DNA from: Maritimibacter alkaliphilus
Lineage (GTDB): Bacteria > Pseudomonadota > Alphaproteobacteria > Rhodobacterales > Rhodobacteraceae
Assembly (NCBI RefSeq): GCF_019801605.1
Contig: NZ_JAHVIT010000006.1
Location: forward strand, 108,078 to 172,077
Length of the DNA: 64,000 bases
Direction: 5' to 3'
Each line of letters starts with the position of its first letter. Positions within the stretch are counted from its first letter, which is position 1. This document shows positions 45,329 to 53,763 of the stretch, piece by piece. The translations under genes and the position numbers were made by a program. The notes under the pieces are model-generated. The model had not been told where the DNA came from and ran no database searches. It worked only from the letters and a program-made list of their open reading frames with translations.

Positions 45329-46489
45329 ATGCATTTTGGCCTGACCGAAGAGCAGGAGATGATCGTCTCCACCGTGCGCAGTTTCGTCGAGAACGAAATT
45401 TATCCCCATGAAGCCGCGGTCGAACGCCTTGGAGAAGTCCCCGAGGAGATCGGGCAGGCGATCAAGCAGAAGTGCCTCGACCTGGGCTTCTACGCTTCCA
45501 ACTTCCCCGAGAGCGTCGGCGGCCCGGGCCTGTCGCATCTCGAGTTCGCACTGGTCGAGCGGGAACTGGGCCGCGGCTCCATGGCGCTGACCCACTTCTT
45601 TGGCCGCCCGCAGAACATCCTGATGGCCTGCGAGGGCGAACAGGTCGAGAAATACCTGATGCCCGCCGTGCGCGGCGAGAAGATGGATGCGCTCGCCATG
45701 ACCGAACCCGATGCCGGGTCGGACGTGCGCGGCATGAAGTGTCAGGCCGTGCGCGATGGGGGCGACTGGGTCCTCAACGGGTCGAAGCACTTCATCTCCG
45801 GCGCGGAACATGCCGATTTCGTTATCGTTTTCGTTGCCACAGGCGTCGATGAGACCCCGCGCGGCCCCAAGAAGCGCATCACCTGTTTCCTCGTGGACCG
45901 CGGCACGCCCGGCTTCGAGATCGCGCGCGGTTACAACTCGGTCTCGCACCGGGGCTACCAGAACTCGATCCTCTATTTCGACAACTGCCGCCTGTCTGAT
46001 GCGCAGGTTCTGGGCGAGGTCGATGGCGGTTTCGACGTGATGAACGAATGGCTCTATGCCACGCGGATCACCGTTGCCACCAACTCCGTTGGCCGCGCGC
46101 GGCGGGTCTTTGACCACGCGCTCAGCTATGCTGCCGAGCGCAAGCAGTTCGGCCAGCCCATCGGCAAGTTCCAGGGCGTCAGCTTCCAGATCGCCGACAT
46201 GATCACCGAGATCGACGCCGCCGACTGGATGACCCTGTCTGCCGCATGGCGTCTGGATCAGGGCCTGCCTGCGAACCGCGAGATCGCCTCAGCCAAGGTC
46301 TATGCCTCGGAAATGCTGGCGCGGGTCACCGATGCGGCGCTGCAAATCCACGGCGGCATGGGGTTGATGGACGAGTTGCCCATCGAACGCTTCTGGCGTG
46401 ATGCCCGGGTGGAACGCATCTGGGACGGCACCTCGGAAATCCAGCGGCACATCATCAGCCGCGAACTCTTCCGCCCGCTGGGGGCCTGA
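45329..46489 (+). CDS. Acyl-CoA dehydrogenase, probable gamma-butyrobetainyl-CoA dehydrogenase
   Basis: A 386-residue flavoenzyme of the acyl-CoA dehydrogenase family, with AMTEPDAGSDV (FAD-contact motif), ERKQFGQPIGKFQ and ALQIHGGMGLMDELPIERFWRDARV. With the ADP-forming ligase and CaiD-like hydratase next to it, the expected reaction is oxidation of gamma-butyrobetainyl-CoA to crotonobetainyl-CoA. The usual catalytic glutamate of the C-terminal xxEGT motif is aspartate here (Asp366 in RIWDGTSEIQR). The gene lies 3 bases before the ligase gene. Confidence 0.85.
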   Translation: MHFGLTEEQEMIVSTVRSFVENEIYPHEAAVERLGEVPEEIGQAIKQKCLDLGFYASNFPESVGGPGLSHLEFALVERELGRGSMALTHFFGRPQNILMACEGEQVEKYLMPAVRGEKMDALAMTEPDAGSDVRGMKCQAVRDGGDWVLNGSKHFISGAEHADFVIVFVATGVDETPRGPKKRITCFLVDRGTPGFEIARGYNSVSHRGYQNSILYFDNCRLSDAQVLGEVDGGFDVMNEWLYATRITVATNSVGRARRVFDHALSYAAERKQFGQPIGKFQGVSFQIADMITEIDAADWMTLSAAWRLDQGLPANREIASAKVYASEMLARVTDAALQIHGGMGLMDELPIERFWRDARVERIWDGTSEIQRHIISRELFRPLGA

Positions 46490-46492
46490 TCC

Positions 46493-48544
46493 ATGGAGCC
46501 GCTCAGCCGTTTCCTGCAGCCCAAGGCTGTCGTCGTGATCGGCGGCGGCACATGGTGCGAAGCGGTGGTGCGCCAATGTCGCGCCACCGGTTTTGCCGGG
46601 CCGATCTGGCCCGTGCATCCCAAGAAGGCAGAGGTCGGCGGGCTGCCGGCCTATGCCAGCCTCGACGCGCTGCCCGGCGTGCCTGATGCGGCCTTCATCG
46701 GTGTGAACCGCGAAGCGACGGTGCAGGTCGCGGGCCAGCTGTCCGCAATGGGCTGTGCAGGCGCGGTCTGTTTTGCCGCCGGTTTCAGCGAGGCGGTGGC
46801 CGAGCTTGCCGATGGCGACGACCTGCAGGCGCGGCTGGTCGAAGCGGCGGGCGACATGTGTGTGCTGGGGCCGAACTGCTATGGCATCGTCAACGCGTTG
46901 GACGGGGTGGCGCTCTGGCCCGACCGGCACGGGATGGACCGGGTCGAGAGCGGCGTGGCCGTCATCGGCCAGTCGTCGAACGTGCTGATCAACCTGACCA
47001 TGCAGCGCCGTGGCCTGCCTCTGGCGGCTGTGGTCGCCGCGGGCAATCAGGCGCAGACCTCGATGTCTGATCTCGGCATCGCGCTGCTGGAGGACCCGCG
47101 CATCACCGCGCTTGGCCTGCATATCGAGGGCATCAGTGACCTGCCCGCGTTCGAGGCTCTGGCCGCGCGCGCAGCCGAATTGGGCAAGCCCATCGTGGCG
47201 CTGCGCGTGGGCGCCTCGGAACAGGCGCAGGCGGCGGCGGTGTCGCATACCGCCTCGCTCACCGGGTCCAACGCGGGTGCCGTGGCGCTGCTGAAGCGCC
47301 TTGGCATCGCGCAGGTCGACACGCCGACCGAGCTGGTCGAGACGCTGAAGATCCTGCATGTGACCGGCGGCCTGACCTCAGCGCGGATCGCCTCGGCCTC
47401 CTGCTCGGGGGGCGAGGCGTCGCTGATGGCCGACATGGGCGAAGGGGCAGGGGTGGTCTATCCGTCCCTGACCGAGGCCCAGAAGACCGGGCTGCGCGCC
47501 GCGCTCGGCCCCAAGGTCGCGCTGGCCAACCCGCTGGATTACAACACCTATATCTGGGGTGACGAAGACGCGCTGACCGCCACCTTCACCGCGCTCTGCG
47601 ATGCTGGGGCGAACCTTGGCATGGGCTGTGTCGTGGTGGACTACCCGCGCGACGACCGGTTCGACGCGCCCGATTACGATAAGGTGATGCGCGCCGTGGC
47701 CGCAACCAGGGCCGCGACTGGCACCCCCATGGCGATGGTCTCGCTCATGTCCGAGGGCCTGTCCGAGGCTGTGGCGCGCCGCGCGCTCGCAATGGGGATC
47801 GTGCCCCTGTGCGGCATGGGGGACGCGCTGACCGCGATCCGGGCCGCCGTACAGGCGGGCCGGGCAGGCGGGGACAACACGCGCCCTGCGCCGGTCGCGT
47901 TGCCGCTGAACGGGCAAGGCACCCCGCGGGTCTTTTCCGAGGCCGAGGCCAAGGCGCTGCTGTCCACCGTGGGCGTGCGCGTTCCCGGCGCGGCGCGGGC
48001 CGCCACAGCCGCCGACGCGGCCAGTTCGGCGGCGCAGATCGGCTTTCCGGTGGTGCTGAAGGGCGAGGGCATCGCCCACAAGACCGAGGCTGGCGCCGTG
48101 GTGCTGAATCTGGCCGATGCCGCCGCCGTCGCCGAGGCCGCAGGGGGCATGCCTGCCTCCAGCTTCCTCGTCGAGGAAATGATCACCGGCGCGCTGGCCG
48201 AGCTGATCCTCGGCGTCACCCGCGACCCGGCCCATGGCTTCGTGCTGACCCTCGGGCTCGGGGGCATCCTGACCGAGTTGATGCGTGACACGGCCTCGGT
48301 CCTGATCCCCGCCTCCCGCGACGAGGTGCGCACGGCGCTCGACAGCCTGCGCACGGCGCCGCTGCTCTCGGGCTATCGCGGCCGCCCCGCCGCCGACATC
48401 GAGGCGGTGATCGACACCGTCATGGCGCTGCAAACCCTCGTGCAGGGGAACGCAGGCGCCCTGCATGAAATCGAAATCAACCCGCTGATCTGCCGCGCCG
48501 ACAGCGCCGTGGCAGCGGATGCCCTCATCAGGATGGAAGAATGA
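46493..48544 (+). CDS. Acyl-CoA synthetase, ADP-forming (acetate-CoA ligase family)
   Basis: A 683-residue fused alpha-beta ligase. The N-terminal part (about 1-460) is the CoA-binding/succinyl-CoA-ligase-like half, with VIGQSSNVLINL and the phosphohistidine loop VSHTASLTGSN. The C-terminal part (about 470-683) is an ATP-grasp domain (GFPVVLKGEGIAHKTEAG, GLGGILTELMRD, LHEIEINPLI). It is the probable CoA-activating enzyme for gamma-butyrobetaine or carnitine, replacing AMP-forming CaiC. It overlaps the hydratase gene as ATGA. Confidence 0.87.
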   Translation: MEPLSRFLQPKAVVVIGGGTWCEAVVRQCRATGFAGPIWPVHPKKAEVGGLPAYASLDALPGVPDAAFIGVNREATVQVAGQLSAMGCAGAVCFAAGFSEAVAELADGDDLQARLVEAAGDMCVLGPNCYGIVNALDGVALWPDRHGMDRVESGVAVIGQSSNVLINLTMQRRGLPLAAVVAAGNQAQTSMSDLGIALLEDPRITALGLHIEGISDLPAFEALAARAAELGKPIVALRVGASEQAQAAAVSHTASLTGSNAGAVALLKRLGIAQVDTPTELVETLKILHVTGGLTSARIASASCSGGEASLMADMGEGAGVVYPSLTEAQKTGLRAALGPKVALANPLDYNTYIWGDEDALTATFTALCDAGANLGMGCVVVDYPRDDRFDAPDYDKVMRAVAATRAATGTPMAMVSLMSEGLSEAVARRALAMGIVPLCGMGDALTAIRAAVQAGRAGGDNTRPAPVALPLNGQGTPRVFSEAEAKALLSTVGVRVPGAARAATAADAASSAAQIGFPVVLKGEGIAHKTEAGAVVLNLADAAAVAEAAGGMPASSFLVEEMITGALAELILGVTRDPAHGFVLTLGLGGILTELMRDTASVLIPASRDEVRTALDSLRTAPLLSGYRGRPAADIEAVIDTVMALQTLVQGNAGALHEIEINPLICRADSAVAADALIRMEE

Positions 48545-49323
48545 CCGACACCGTTCTCACGACACGCCGCGGCGCGGTTCTGGAAGTTACGCTGAACCGG
48601 CCCAAGGCCAATGCGATCGACATGGCCACCTCCCGCCGTCTGGGCGAGATCTTCACCGACTTCCGCGATGATCCCGACCTGCGCGTGGCCATCATCACCG
48701 GGCAGGGCGAGAAGTTCTTCTGCCCCGGCTGGGACCTGAAGGCGGCAGCGGACGGCGAAGCTGCGGATGCCGACTATGGCGTCGGGGGCTTCGGCGGGTT
48801 GCAGGAGTTGCGCGGGCTGAACAAGCCGGTGATCGCCGCCGTCAACGGCATCGCCTGCGGCGGCGGGCTGGAGCTGGCCCTTGGCGCCGACATCATCCTT
48901 GCCGCCGATCATGCGACCTTTGCGCTGCCCGAGATCCGGTCGGGCACCGTCGCAGATGCGGCGACCATCAAGCTGCCCAAGCGCATTCCCTACCACATCG
49001 CGATGGAGCTGCTCTTCACCGGGCGCTGGTTCGATGTGGAGGAGGCGCATCGCTGGGGCCTCGTCAATCGGATCGTACCGTCTGCCGACCTGCTGAGCGA
49101 GGCGCGCAAGATGGCCGACGATCTGGCCGGTGGCCCGCCGCTGGTCTTTGCCGCGATCAAGGAGGTCGTGCGCGAGGCCGAGAACATGAAGTTCCAGGAC
49201 GCGCTGAACCGGATCAACGGCAGCCAGTTCGAAACGGTCGAACGGCTCTACCGCTCGGACGACCAGAAGGAAGGCGCCCGCGCCTTTGCAGAGAAACGCG
49301 ACCCGGTCTGGACCGGCCGGTAA
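48541..49323 (+). CDS. caiD: Carnitinyl-CoA dehydratase (CaiD-like crotonase)
   Basis: A 260-residue crotonase-fold enzyme very similar to E. coli CaiD as I recall it. Shared blocks include RPKANAID, FRDDP-LRVAIITG-GEKFF, GWDLKAA and the C-terminal AFAEKRDPVW-GR. The oxyanion-hole region is NGIACGGGLELALGAD, with the glutamate equivalents in GLELALG and LPEIRSG. It hydrates crotonobetainyl-CoA to carnitinyl-CoA. It is coupled to the ligase gene and lies 10 bases before the BKACE gene. Confidence 0.9.
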   Translation: MTDTVLTTRRGAVLEVTLNRPKANAIDMATSRRLGEIFTDFRDDPDLRVAIITGQGEKFFCPGWDLKAAADGEAADADYGVGGFGGLQELRGLNKPVIAAVNGIACGGGLELALGADIILAADHATFALPEIRSGTVADAATIKLPKRIPYHIAMELLFTGRWFDVEEAHRWGLVNRIVPSADLLSEARKMADDLAGGPPLVFAAIKEVVREAENMKFQDALNRINGSQFETVERLYRSDDQKEGARAFAEKRDPVWTGR

Positions 49324-49333
49324 GGAGACGACC

Positions 49334-50254
49334 ATGCCTCTTGCGATGAACCGCAAACCCTTCATCACCGCTGCCATCACCGGTGCAGGTGCCACGCAGG
49401 ACAAGAGCCGCCTTGTGCCGCGCTCGCCTGCCGAGATTGCCGAAGCCGCCATCGACGCGGCCAAGGCCGGCGCGGCGATCGTGCATTGCCATGTCCGCGA
49501 CCCCGAAACCGGCGCGCCCTGCCGCGACCGGGCGCTGTTCCGCGAGGTGACCGACCGCATCCGGTCCTCCGAGGTGGATGTTGTCCTGAACCTGACCGCA
49601 GGCACCGGGGGCGATCTGACCTTCGGTGAGGTCGAAACGCCGATGGACATCGATGCGCCGAACACCGACATGGCGGGCGCGACCGAGCGGATGGCCCATA
49701 TCCGCGACTGCCTGCCCGAGATCTGTACGCTGGACTGCGGATCGATGAACTTCGGTGACGGTACCTACGTGATGACCAACACCACCTCGATGCTGCGCGA
49801 GATGGGCCGCCAGATGACAGCCCTCGGCGTGAAGCCCGAGATCGAGGCCTTCGACACCGGGCACCTGTGGTTCGCCAAGCAACTGGTCGCCGAGGGCGTG
49901 CTGGACGATCCGGCGCTGGTGCAGCTGTGCATGGGCATCCCGTGGGGGGCGCCCAGTGACATGAACACCTTCATGGCGATGGTGAACAACGTGCCGGACA
50001 GCTGGACGTGGTCGGCCTTTGCCCTTGGCCGGGAGGAAATGCCCTTCGTCGCCGCGGCGGCCCTCGCGGGCGGCAACGTGCGCGTGGGGTTGGAGGACAA
50101 CCTTTACCTCGAGCGCGGCGTCATGGCGACCAACGCGCAGCTGGTCGAGAAGGCCGTGACGATCCTCGACGGCATGGGGGCAGCCCCCATGGGCCCGGCG
50201 GAGGTGCGCGAGATGCTGGGTCTGGTCAAGCGCGACATGCCGGTGCCGGCATGA
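49334..50254 (+). CDS. 3-keto acid cleavage enzyme (BKACE), probable dehydrocarnitine cleavage enzyme
   Basis: A 306-residue zinc TIM-barrel enzyme of the BKACE (DUF849) family, marked by IVHCHVRDPETG, LNLTAGTGG, CTLDCGSMNFG and FDTGHLWFA. With acetyl-CoA, members convert 3-dehydrocarnitine to acetoacetate and betainyl-CoA. The gene overlaps the fused carnitine dehydrogenase/thioesterase as ATGA, the arrangement expected for the dehydrocarnitine-specific member. AAGGAG precedes ATG 49334. Confidence 0.9.
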   Translation: MPLAMNRKPFITAAITGAGATQDKSRLVPRSPAEIAEAAIDAAKAGAAIVHCHVRDPETGAPCRDRALFREVTDRIRSSEVDVVLNLTAGTGGDLTFGEVETPMDIDAPNTDMAGATERMAHIRDCLPEICTLDCGSMNFGDGTYVMTNTTSMLREMGRQMTALGVKPEIEAFDTGHLWFAKQLVAEGVLDDPALVQLCMGIPWGAPSDMNTFMAMVNNVPDSWTWSAFALGREEMPFVAAAALAGGNVRVGLEDNLYLERGVMATNAQLVEKAVTILDGMGAAPMGPAEVREMLGLVKRDMPVPA

Positions 50255-51684
50255 ATGCTGCCGCCCGAAAGGCCGCGATCATCGGCGGCGGCGTCATCGG
50301 TGGTGGCTGGGCCGCGCGGTTCCTGCTGAACGGCTGGGACGTTGCGGTCTTCGATCCCGACCCCGAGGCGGCGCGCAAGATCGACGCGGTCCTGACCCGC
50401 GCCCGCGCTTCCCTCCCGGCGCTCTATGACCGGGCGATGCCCCCCGAGGGGACGCTGACCTTCTGCACCACGCTGGCGGAGGCCGTGACCGGCGCCGACT
50501 GGGTGCAGGAAAGCGTGTCCGAGCGGCTGGAGCTGAAGCACAGGGTCTATGACGAGATCGCGGCCGCCCTGCCGAAGGGCGGCTTCATCTCCTCCTCCAC
50601 CTCGGGGTTCAAGGCCTCGGACCTTGCGGCCAAGGGCGCGCCGGTGGTCGTCGTGCATCCGTTCAACCCGGTCTACCTGCTGCCGCTGGTGGAGGTGACC
50701 GGCGCGGAGGACCTGCGCGCCCGGGCGCTGCCGGTGGTACGTGCCATCGGCATGCACCCGCTGGAGCTGAAGGTCGAGATCGACGCCTTCATTGGCAACC
50801 GGTTTCAGGAGGCGATCTGGCGCGAGGCGCTGTGGATGCTCAAGGACGGCATCGCCACAACCGCCGAAATCGACGATGCGATCCGCATGGGCTTTGGCCT
50901 GCGGCTGGCGCAGATGGGCCTGTTCGAGACCTACCGCCTTGCCGGCGGTGAAGCGGGCATGGCCAGCTACATGGAACAGTTCGGCCCCTCGCTGTACTGG
51001 CCTTGGTCCAAGCTGACGGATGTGCCCGAACTGGATGCCGCTCTGGTCCAGAAGATCAGCGACCAGTCCGACGCCCAGTCCGGCCACATGACCATCGCCG
51101 AGATGGAGACGCTGCGCGATGACAACCTCGTGGCGATCCTGCGCGGCCTGCGGCGCACCGGCTCCGGGGCCGGCGGCGTGATCCTCGCCCATGAACAGAC
51201 GCTGCCCATGGGCGGAGAGATCAACGGCCTGCCCGTGACCCTGCGCCAGTCGGTGCCCGTGACATGGACCGACTACAACGGCCACATGAACGAGGCGGCG
51301 TACCTCGAACTCGGCACTTGGGCGACGGATGGCCTGATGCAGCTGGTGGGGGCGGATGCCGCCTACATCGCATCGGGCAAGAGCTTCTTTACGGTGGACA
51401 CCCGGATCCGCTACCTCGACGAGGTCGCGCGCGGCGAGGTGCTGAGCGTGACCACGCAGGTGCTGGACGGCGCGGGCAAGAAGATGAAGCTCTTCCACCG
51501 GGTGCTGAAGGCCGACGGCACGCTGGCCGCCACGCTCGAGACGCTGCTGCTGCACACCGACCTGACCACCCGCCGGGCCTGCGCGCCGGAGCCGGAAGTC
51601 GCCACCCGCCTTGCCACGCTTGCCGAAAGGCATCAGGACCGCGCAGCCGAAGGTGCCGGCGGCGCCGTCGGCCAGAGAGATTGA
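50251..51684 (+). CDS. lcdH: L-carnitine dehydrogenase fused to betainyl-CoA thioesterase
   Basis: A 477-residue two-domain enzyme. Residues 1-310 are a 3-hydroxyacyl-CoA-dehydrogenase-like NAD protein (IIGGGVIGGGWAARF; VVVHPFNPVYLLPLVEVTG; the helical domain with EAIWREALWMLKDGIATTAEI). Residues about 330-450 are a hotdog thioesterase (VTWTDYNGHMNEAAYLE, FTVDTRIRYLDEV). The fusion allows oxidation of L-carnitine to 3-dehydrocarnitine, and release of glycine betaine from the betainyl-CoA made by BKACE. Such fusions are known in alphaproteobacteria such as Sinorhizobium, while Pseudomonas has separate CdhA and CdhB. Confidence 0.9.
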   Translation: MNAAARKAAIIGGGVIGGGWAARFLLNGWDVAVFDPDPEAARKIDAVLTRARASLPALYDRAMPPEGTLTFCTTLAEAVTGADWVQESVSERLELKHRVYDEIAAALPKGGFISSSTSGFKASDLAAKGAPVVVVHPFNPVYLLPLVEVTGAEDLRARALPVVRAIGMHPLELKVEIDAFIGNRFQEAIWREALWMLKDGIATTAEIDDAIRMGFGLRLAQMGLFETYRLAGGEAGMASYMEQFGPSLYWPWSKLTDVPELDAALVQKISDQSDAQSGHMTIAEMETLRDDNLVAILRGLRRTGSGAGGVILAHEQTLPMGGEINGLPVTLRQSVPVTWTDYNGHMNEAAYLELGTWATDGLMQLVGADAAYIASGKSFFTVDTRIRYLDEVARGEVLSVTTQVLDGAGKKMKLFHRVLKADGTLAATLETLLLHTDLTTRRACAPEPEVATRLATLAERHQDRAAEGAGGAVGQRD

Positions 51685-51693
51685 GGACGAGAC

Positions 51694-52434
51694 ATGACCA
51701 TGACCCCCGAAGAACAGAAAACACGCGAGGATCTGGCGGCCTGCTACCGGCTGGCAGCCCTGCACCGGTTCACGGACCTGATCTATACCCACATCACCGC
51801 CCGCATTCCGGGGTCCGAGGATCACTTCCTCATCAACCCCTACGGCTGGCGGTGGGAGGAGATCACGGCCTCCTCGCTGGTCAAGATCGACACCCAGGGC
51901 AACAAGGTCGACGGCAGCCCGCACCGGGTGAACCCGGCGGGTTTCACCATCCATTCCGCCGTTCACATGAACCGGCACGATGCCGCGTGGATCATGCACA
52001 CGCACACCCGCGCCGGCGTGGCCGTGTCCTGCATGGAAGAAGGGCTGCTGCCGCTCAACCAGATCTCGCTGCAGTTCCACAACCGCACCGCCTACCACGA
52101 CTTCGAGGGCATCGCGCTTGACCTTGCGGAGCGCGAGCGCATCGTGGCCGACTTCGGTGATCATCCGGTGATGGTCCTGCGCAACCACGGGCTGATCGCC
52201 ACCGGGCGTTCCGCCGCCGAGATGTTCTCGAACATGTTCTACCTCGAGCGCTCCTGCGAAATCCAGGTGGCCGCGACTTCGTCTGGTCGCCCGCTGCGCA
52301 TGGTCGACGAGGAAATCGCCTCGCACGTGCACGGCCAATATGCGCAGATGCTCGAGGGTGACGGCGACCTGCAGCTGGAATGGAACGCGCATCTGCGCTC
52401 CATCGAGGGTCTGGGAACAGACTACCGCAGCTGA
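51694..52434 (+). CDS. Class II aldolase/adducin family protein
   Basis: A 246-residue protein with zinc-site histidines in IMHTHTRAGVAVS and LRNHGLIATG, and YTHITARIPGSEDHFLINPYG near the N-terminus, typical of the adducin-like class II aldolase subgroup without a known sugar-phosphate substrate. It lies 9 bases after the carnitine dehydrogenase gene, so it is in that operon. It is only a distant relative of the one at 39448. Role in the pathway unknown. Confidence 0.83.
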   Translation: MTMTPEEQKTREDLAACYRLAALHRFTDLIYTHITARIPGSEDHFLINPYGWRWEEITASSLVKIDTQGNKVDGSPHRVNPAGFTIHSAVHMNRHDAAWIMHTHTRAGVAVSCMEEGLLPLNQISLQFHNRTAYHDFEGIALDLAERERIVADFGDHPVMVLRNHGLIATGRSAAEMFSNMFYLERSCEIQVAATSSGRPLRMVDEEIASHVHGQYAQMLEGDGDLQLEWNAHLRSIEGLGTDYRS

Positions 52435-52538
52435 GCCGGCCGCGCGCCGGTGGCAGCCGGTAACGGTCGGCGCTACCATGGCGACGGACCTTCGGCCGCG
52501 CCGGACGGGGCGGCCCCTGCAAGACGAAAGGCAATGCC

Positions 52539-53546
52539 ATGAAACAGGTCACGATCCAGACGCCCGGCGGGCTCGACAACCTCGTGATGACGGATGTCCC
52601 GGACCCGGCTGCGCCGGCGGCGGGAGAGGTCACGGTGCGGTTGCATGCGACCTCGCTCAACTACCACGACTACCGCGTCTGCGCGATCGAGGGCGCATTG
52701 CCCCACGGACGCATCCCGATGGCCGACGGCGCGGGCGTCGTCACGGCCGTGGGTGACGGGGTGAGCGACCTTGCCGTCGGGGATGCCGTGGTCTCGTGCT
52801 TCTTCCCGGACTGGCAGGACGGGGATGACCGGCCTTTCGATTTCTCCACCACGCCGGGAGACGGCCGGGACGGCTACGCCCGCGAGGCGGTAACCCTGCC
52901 GGCCAGCTGGTTCACGCGCGCCCCGAAGGGCTGGAACCACGAAGAGGCCGCGACCATCACCACCGCCGGGCTGACGGCGTGGCGTGCGCTTGTCGTCGAT
53001 GCCGGGATCAAGGCGGGCGATACGGTGGCCGTCCTTGGCACCGGCGGCGTATCGATCTACGCGCTGCAACTGGCGAAGGCCATGGGGGCAACGGTGATCG
53101 CCACCTCCTCCTCGGACGAGAAGCTGGACCGGCTGACGGCGCTCGGCGCCGATCACGTCATCAACTACCGCACGACGCCCGAGTGGGGCGCCGAGATGCA
53201 ACGCCTGATCGGCGGGCGCGGCGTGGACATCGTCGTCGAGGTTGGTGGCCCCGCGACGCTGGCGCAATCCATCATCGCCGGGCGCCCCGGCGCGCATCTG
53301 GCGCTGATCGGGGTGCTGACGGGCCGTTCGGGCGAAATCCCGACCGCGCATCTCATGGCGCGCCAGCAGCGTCTTCAGGGGCTGATCGTCGGTTCGCGCG
53401 CGCATCAGGTCGACTTCGTGCGGGCGCTGGAGGCGTTGCAGCTCAAGCCCGTTGTCGATCGCAGCTTCGCACTTGCCGACCTGGCGGAAGCCTTCCGTTA
53501 TCAGGAAAGTGGGGCCCATTTCGGCAAGATCTGCGTGACGATGTGA
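52539..53546 (+). CDS. Zinc-type MDR alcohol dehydrogenase/quinone reductase-like protein
   Basis: A 335-residue medium-chain dehydrogenase with GroES-like N-terminal domain (NYHDYRVC, MADGAGVVTAVGDGV) and Rossmann domain (VLGTGGVSIYALQLAKAMGA). The cysteine-rich structural zinc loop is absent, which fits the quinone oxidoreductase-like branch. AAAGG precedes the ATG. It lies about 100 bases after the aldolase and may be the last gene of the carnitine operon or separate. Substrate unknown. Confidence 0.83.
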   Translation: MKQVTIQTPGGLDNLVMTDVPDPAAPAAGEVTVRLHATSLNYHDYRVCAIEGALPHGRIPMADGAGVVTAVGDGVSDLAVGDAVVSCFFPDWQDGDDRPFDFSTTPGDGRDGYAREAVTLPASWFTRAPKGWNHEEAATITTAGLTAWRALVVDAGIKAGDTVAVLGTGGVSIYALQLAKAMGATVIATSSSDEKLDRLTALGADHVINYRTTPEWGAEMQRLIGGRGVDIVVEVGGPATLAQSIIAGRPGAHLALIGVLTGRSGEIPTAHLMARQQRLQGLIVGSRAHQVDFVRALEALQLKPVVDRSFALADLAEAFRYQESGAHFGKICVTM

Positions 53547-53550
53547 CGGT

Positions 53551-53585
53551 CATCGCGGCCTGAGCCCGAGTGCCGGGCCGCGATG
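53551..53585 (+). terminator. Terminator at the end of the carnitine region
   Basis: CATCGCGGCC (53551-53560) and GGCCGCGATG (53576-53585) form a perfect 10-bp stem with a 15-base loop, followed by GTTTCCC. It lies right after the dehydrogenase stop. The stretch from here to 53763 shows no gene. Confidence 0.55.
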
Positions 53586-53763
53586 GTTTCCCGGTCGGGG
53601 ATTGGCCCGCGGCCCGTGCCGCCGCCCATGCGATCCCGCGGGGACGGGCCATCCTTGATGCCCACGATCACCTTGCCGCTGATCGCCTGCAAGCCGGCAT
53701 CCCCTGTGATCGGACCGTTGACGCCGAAGCCACGCCCCGCACGCCCGGGCCGTGTCCGGGCGA

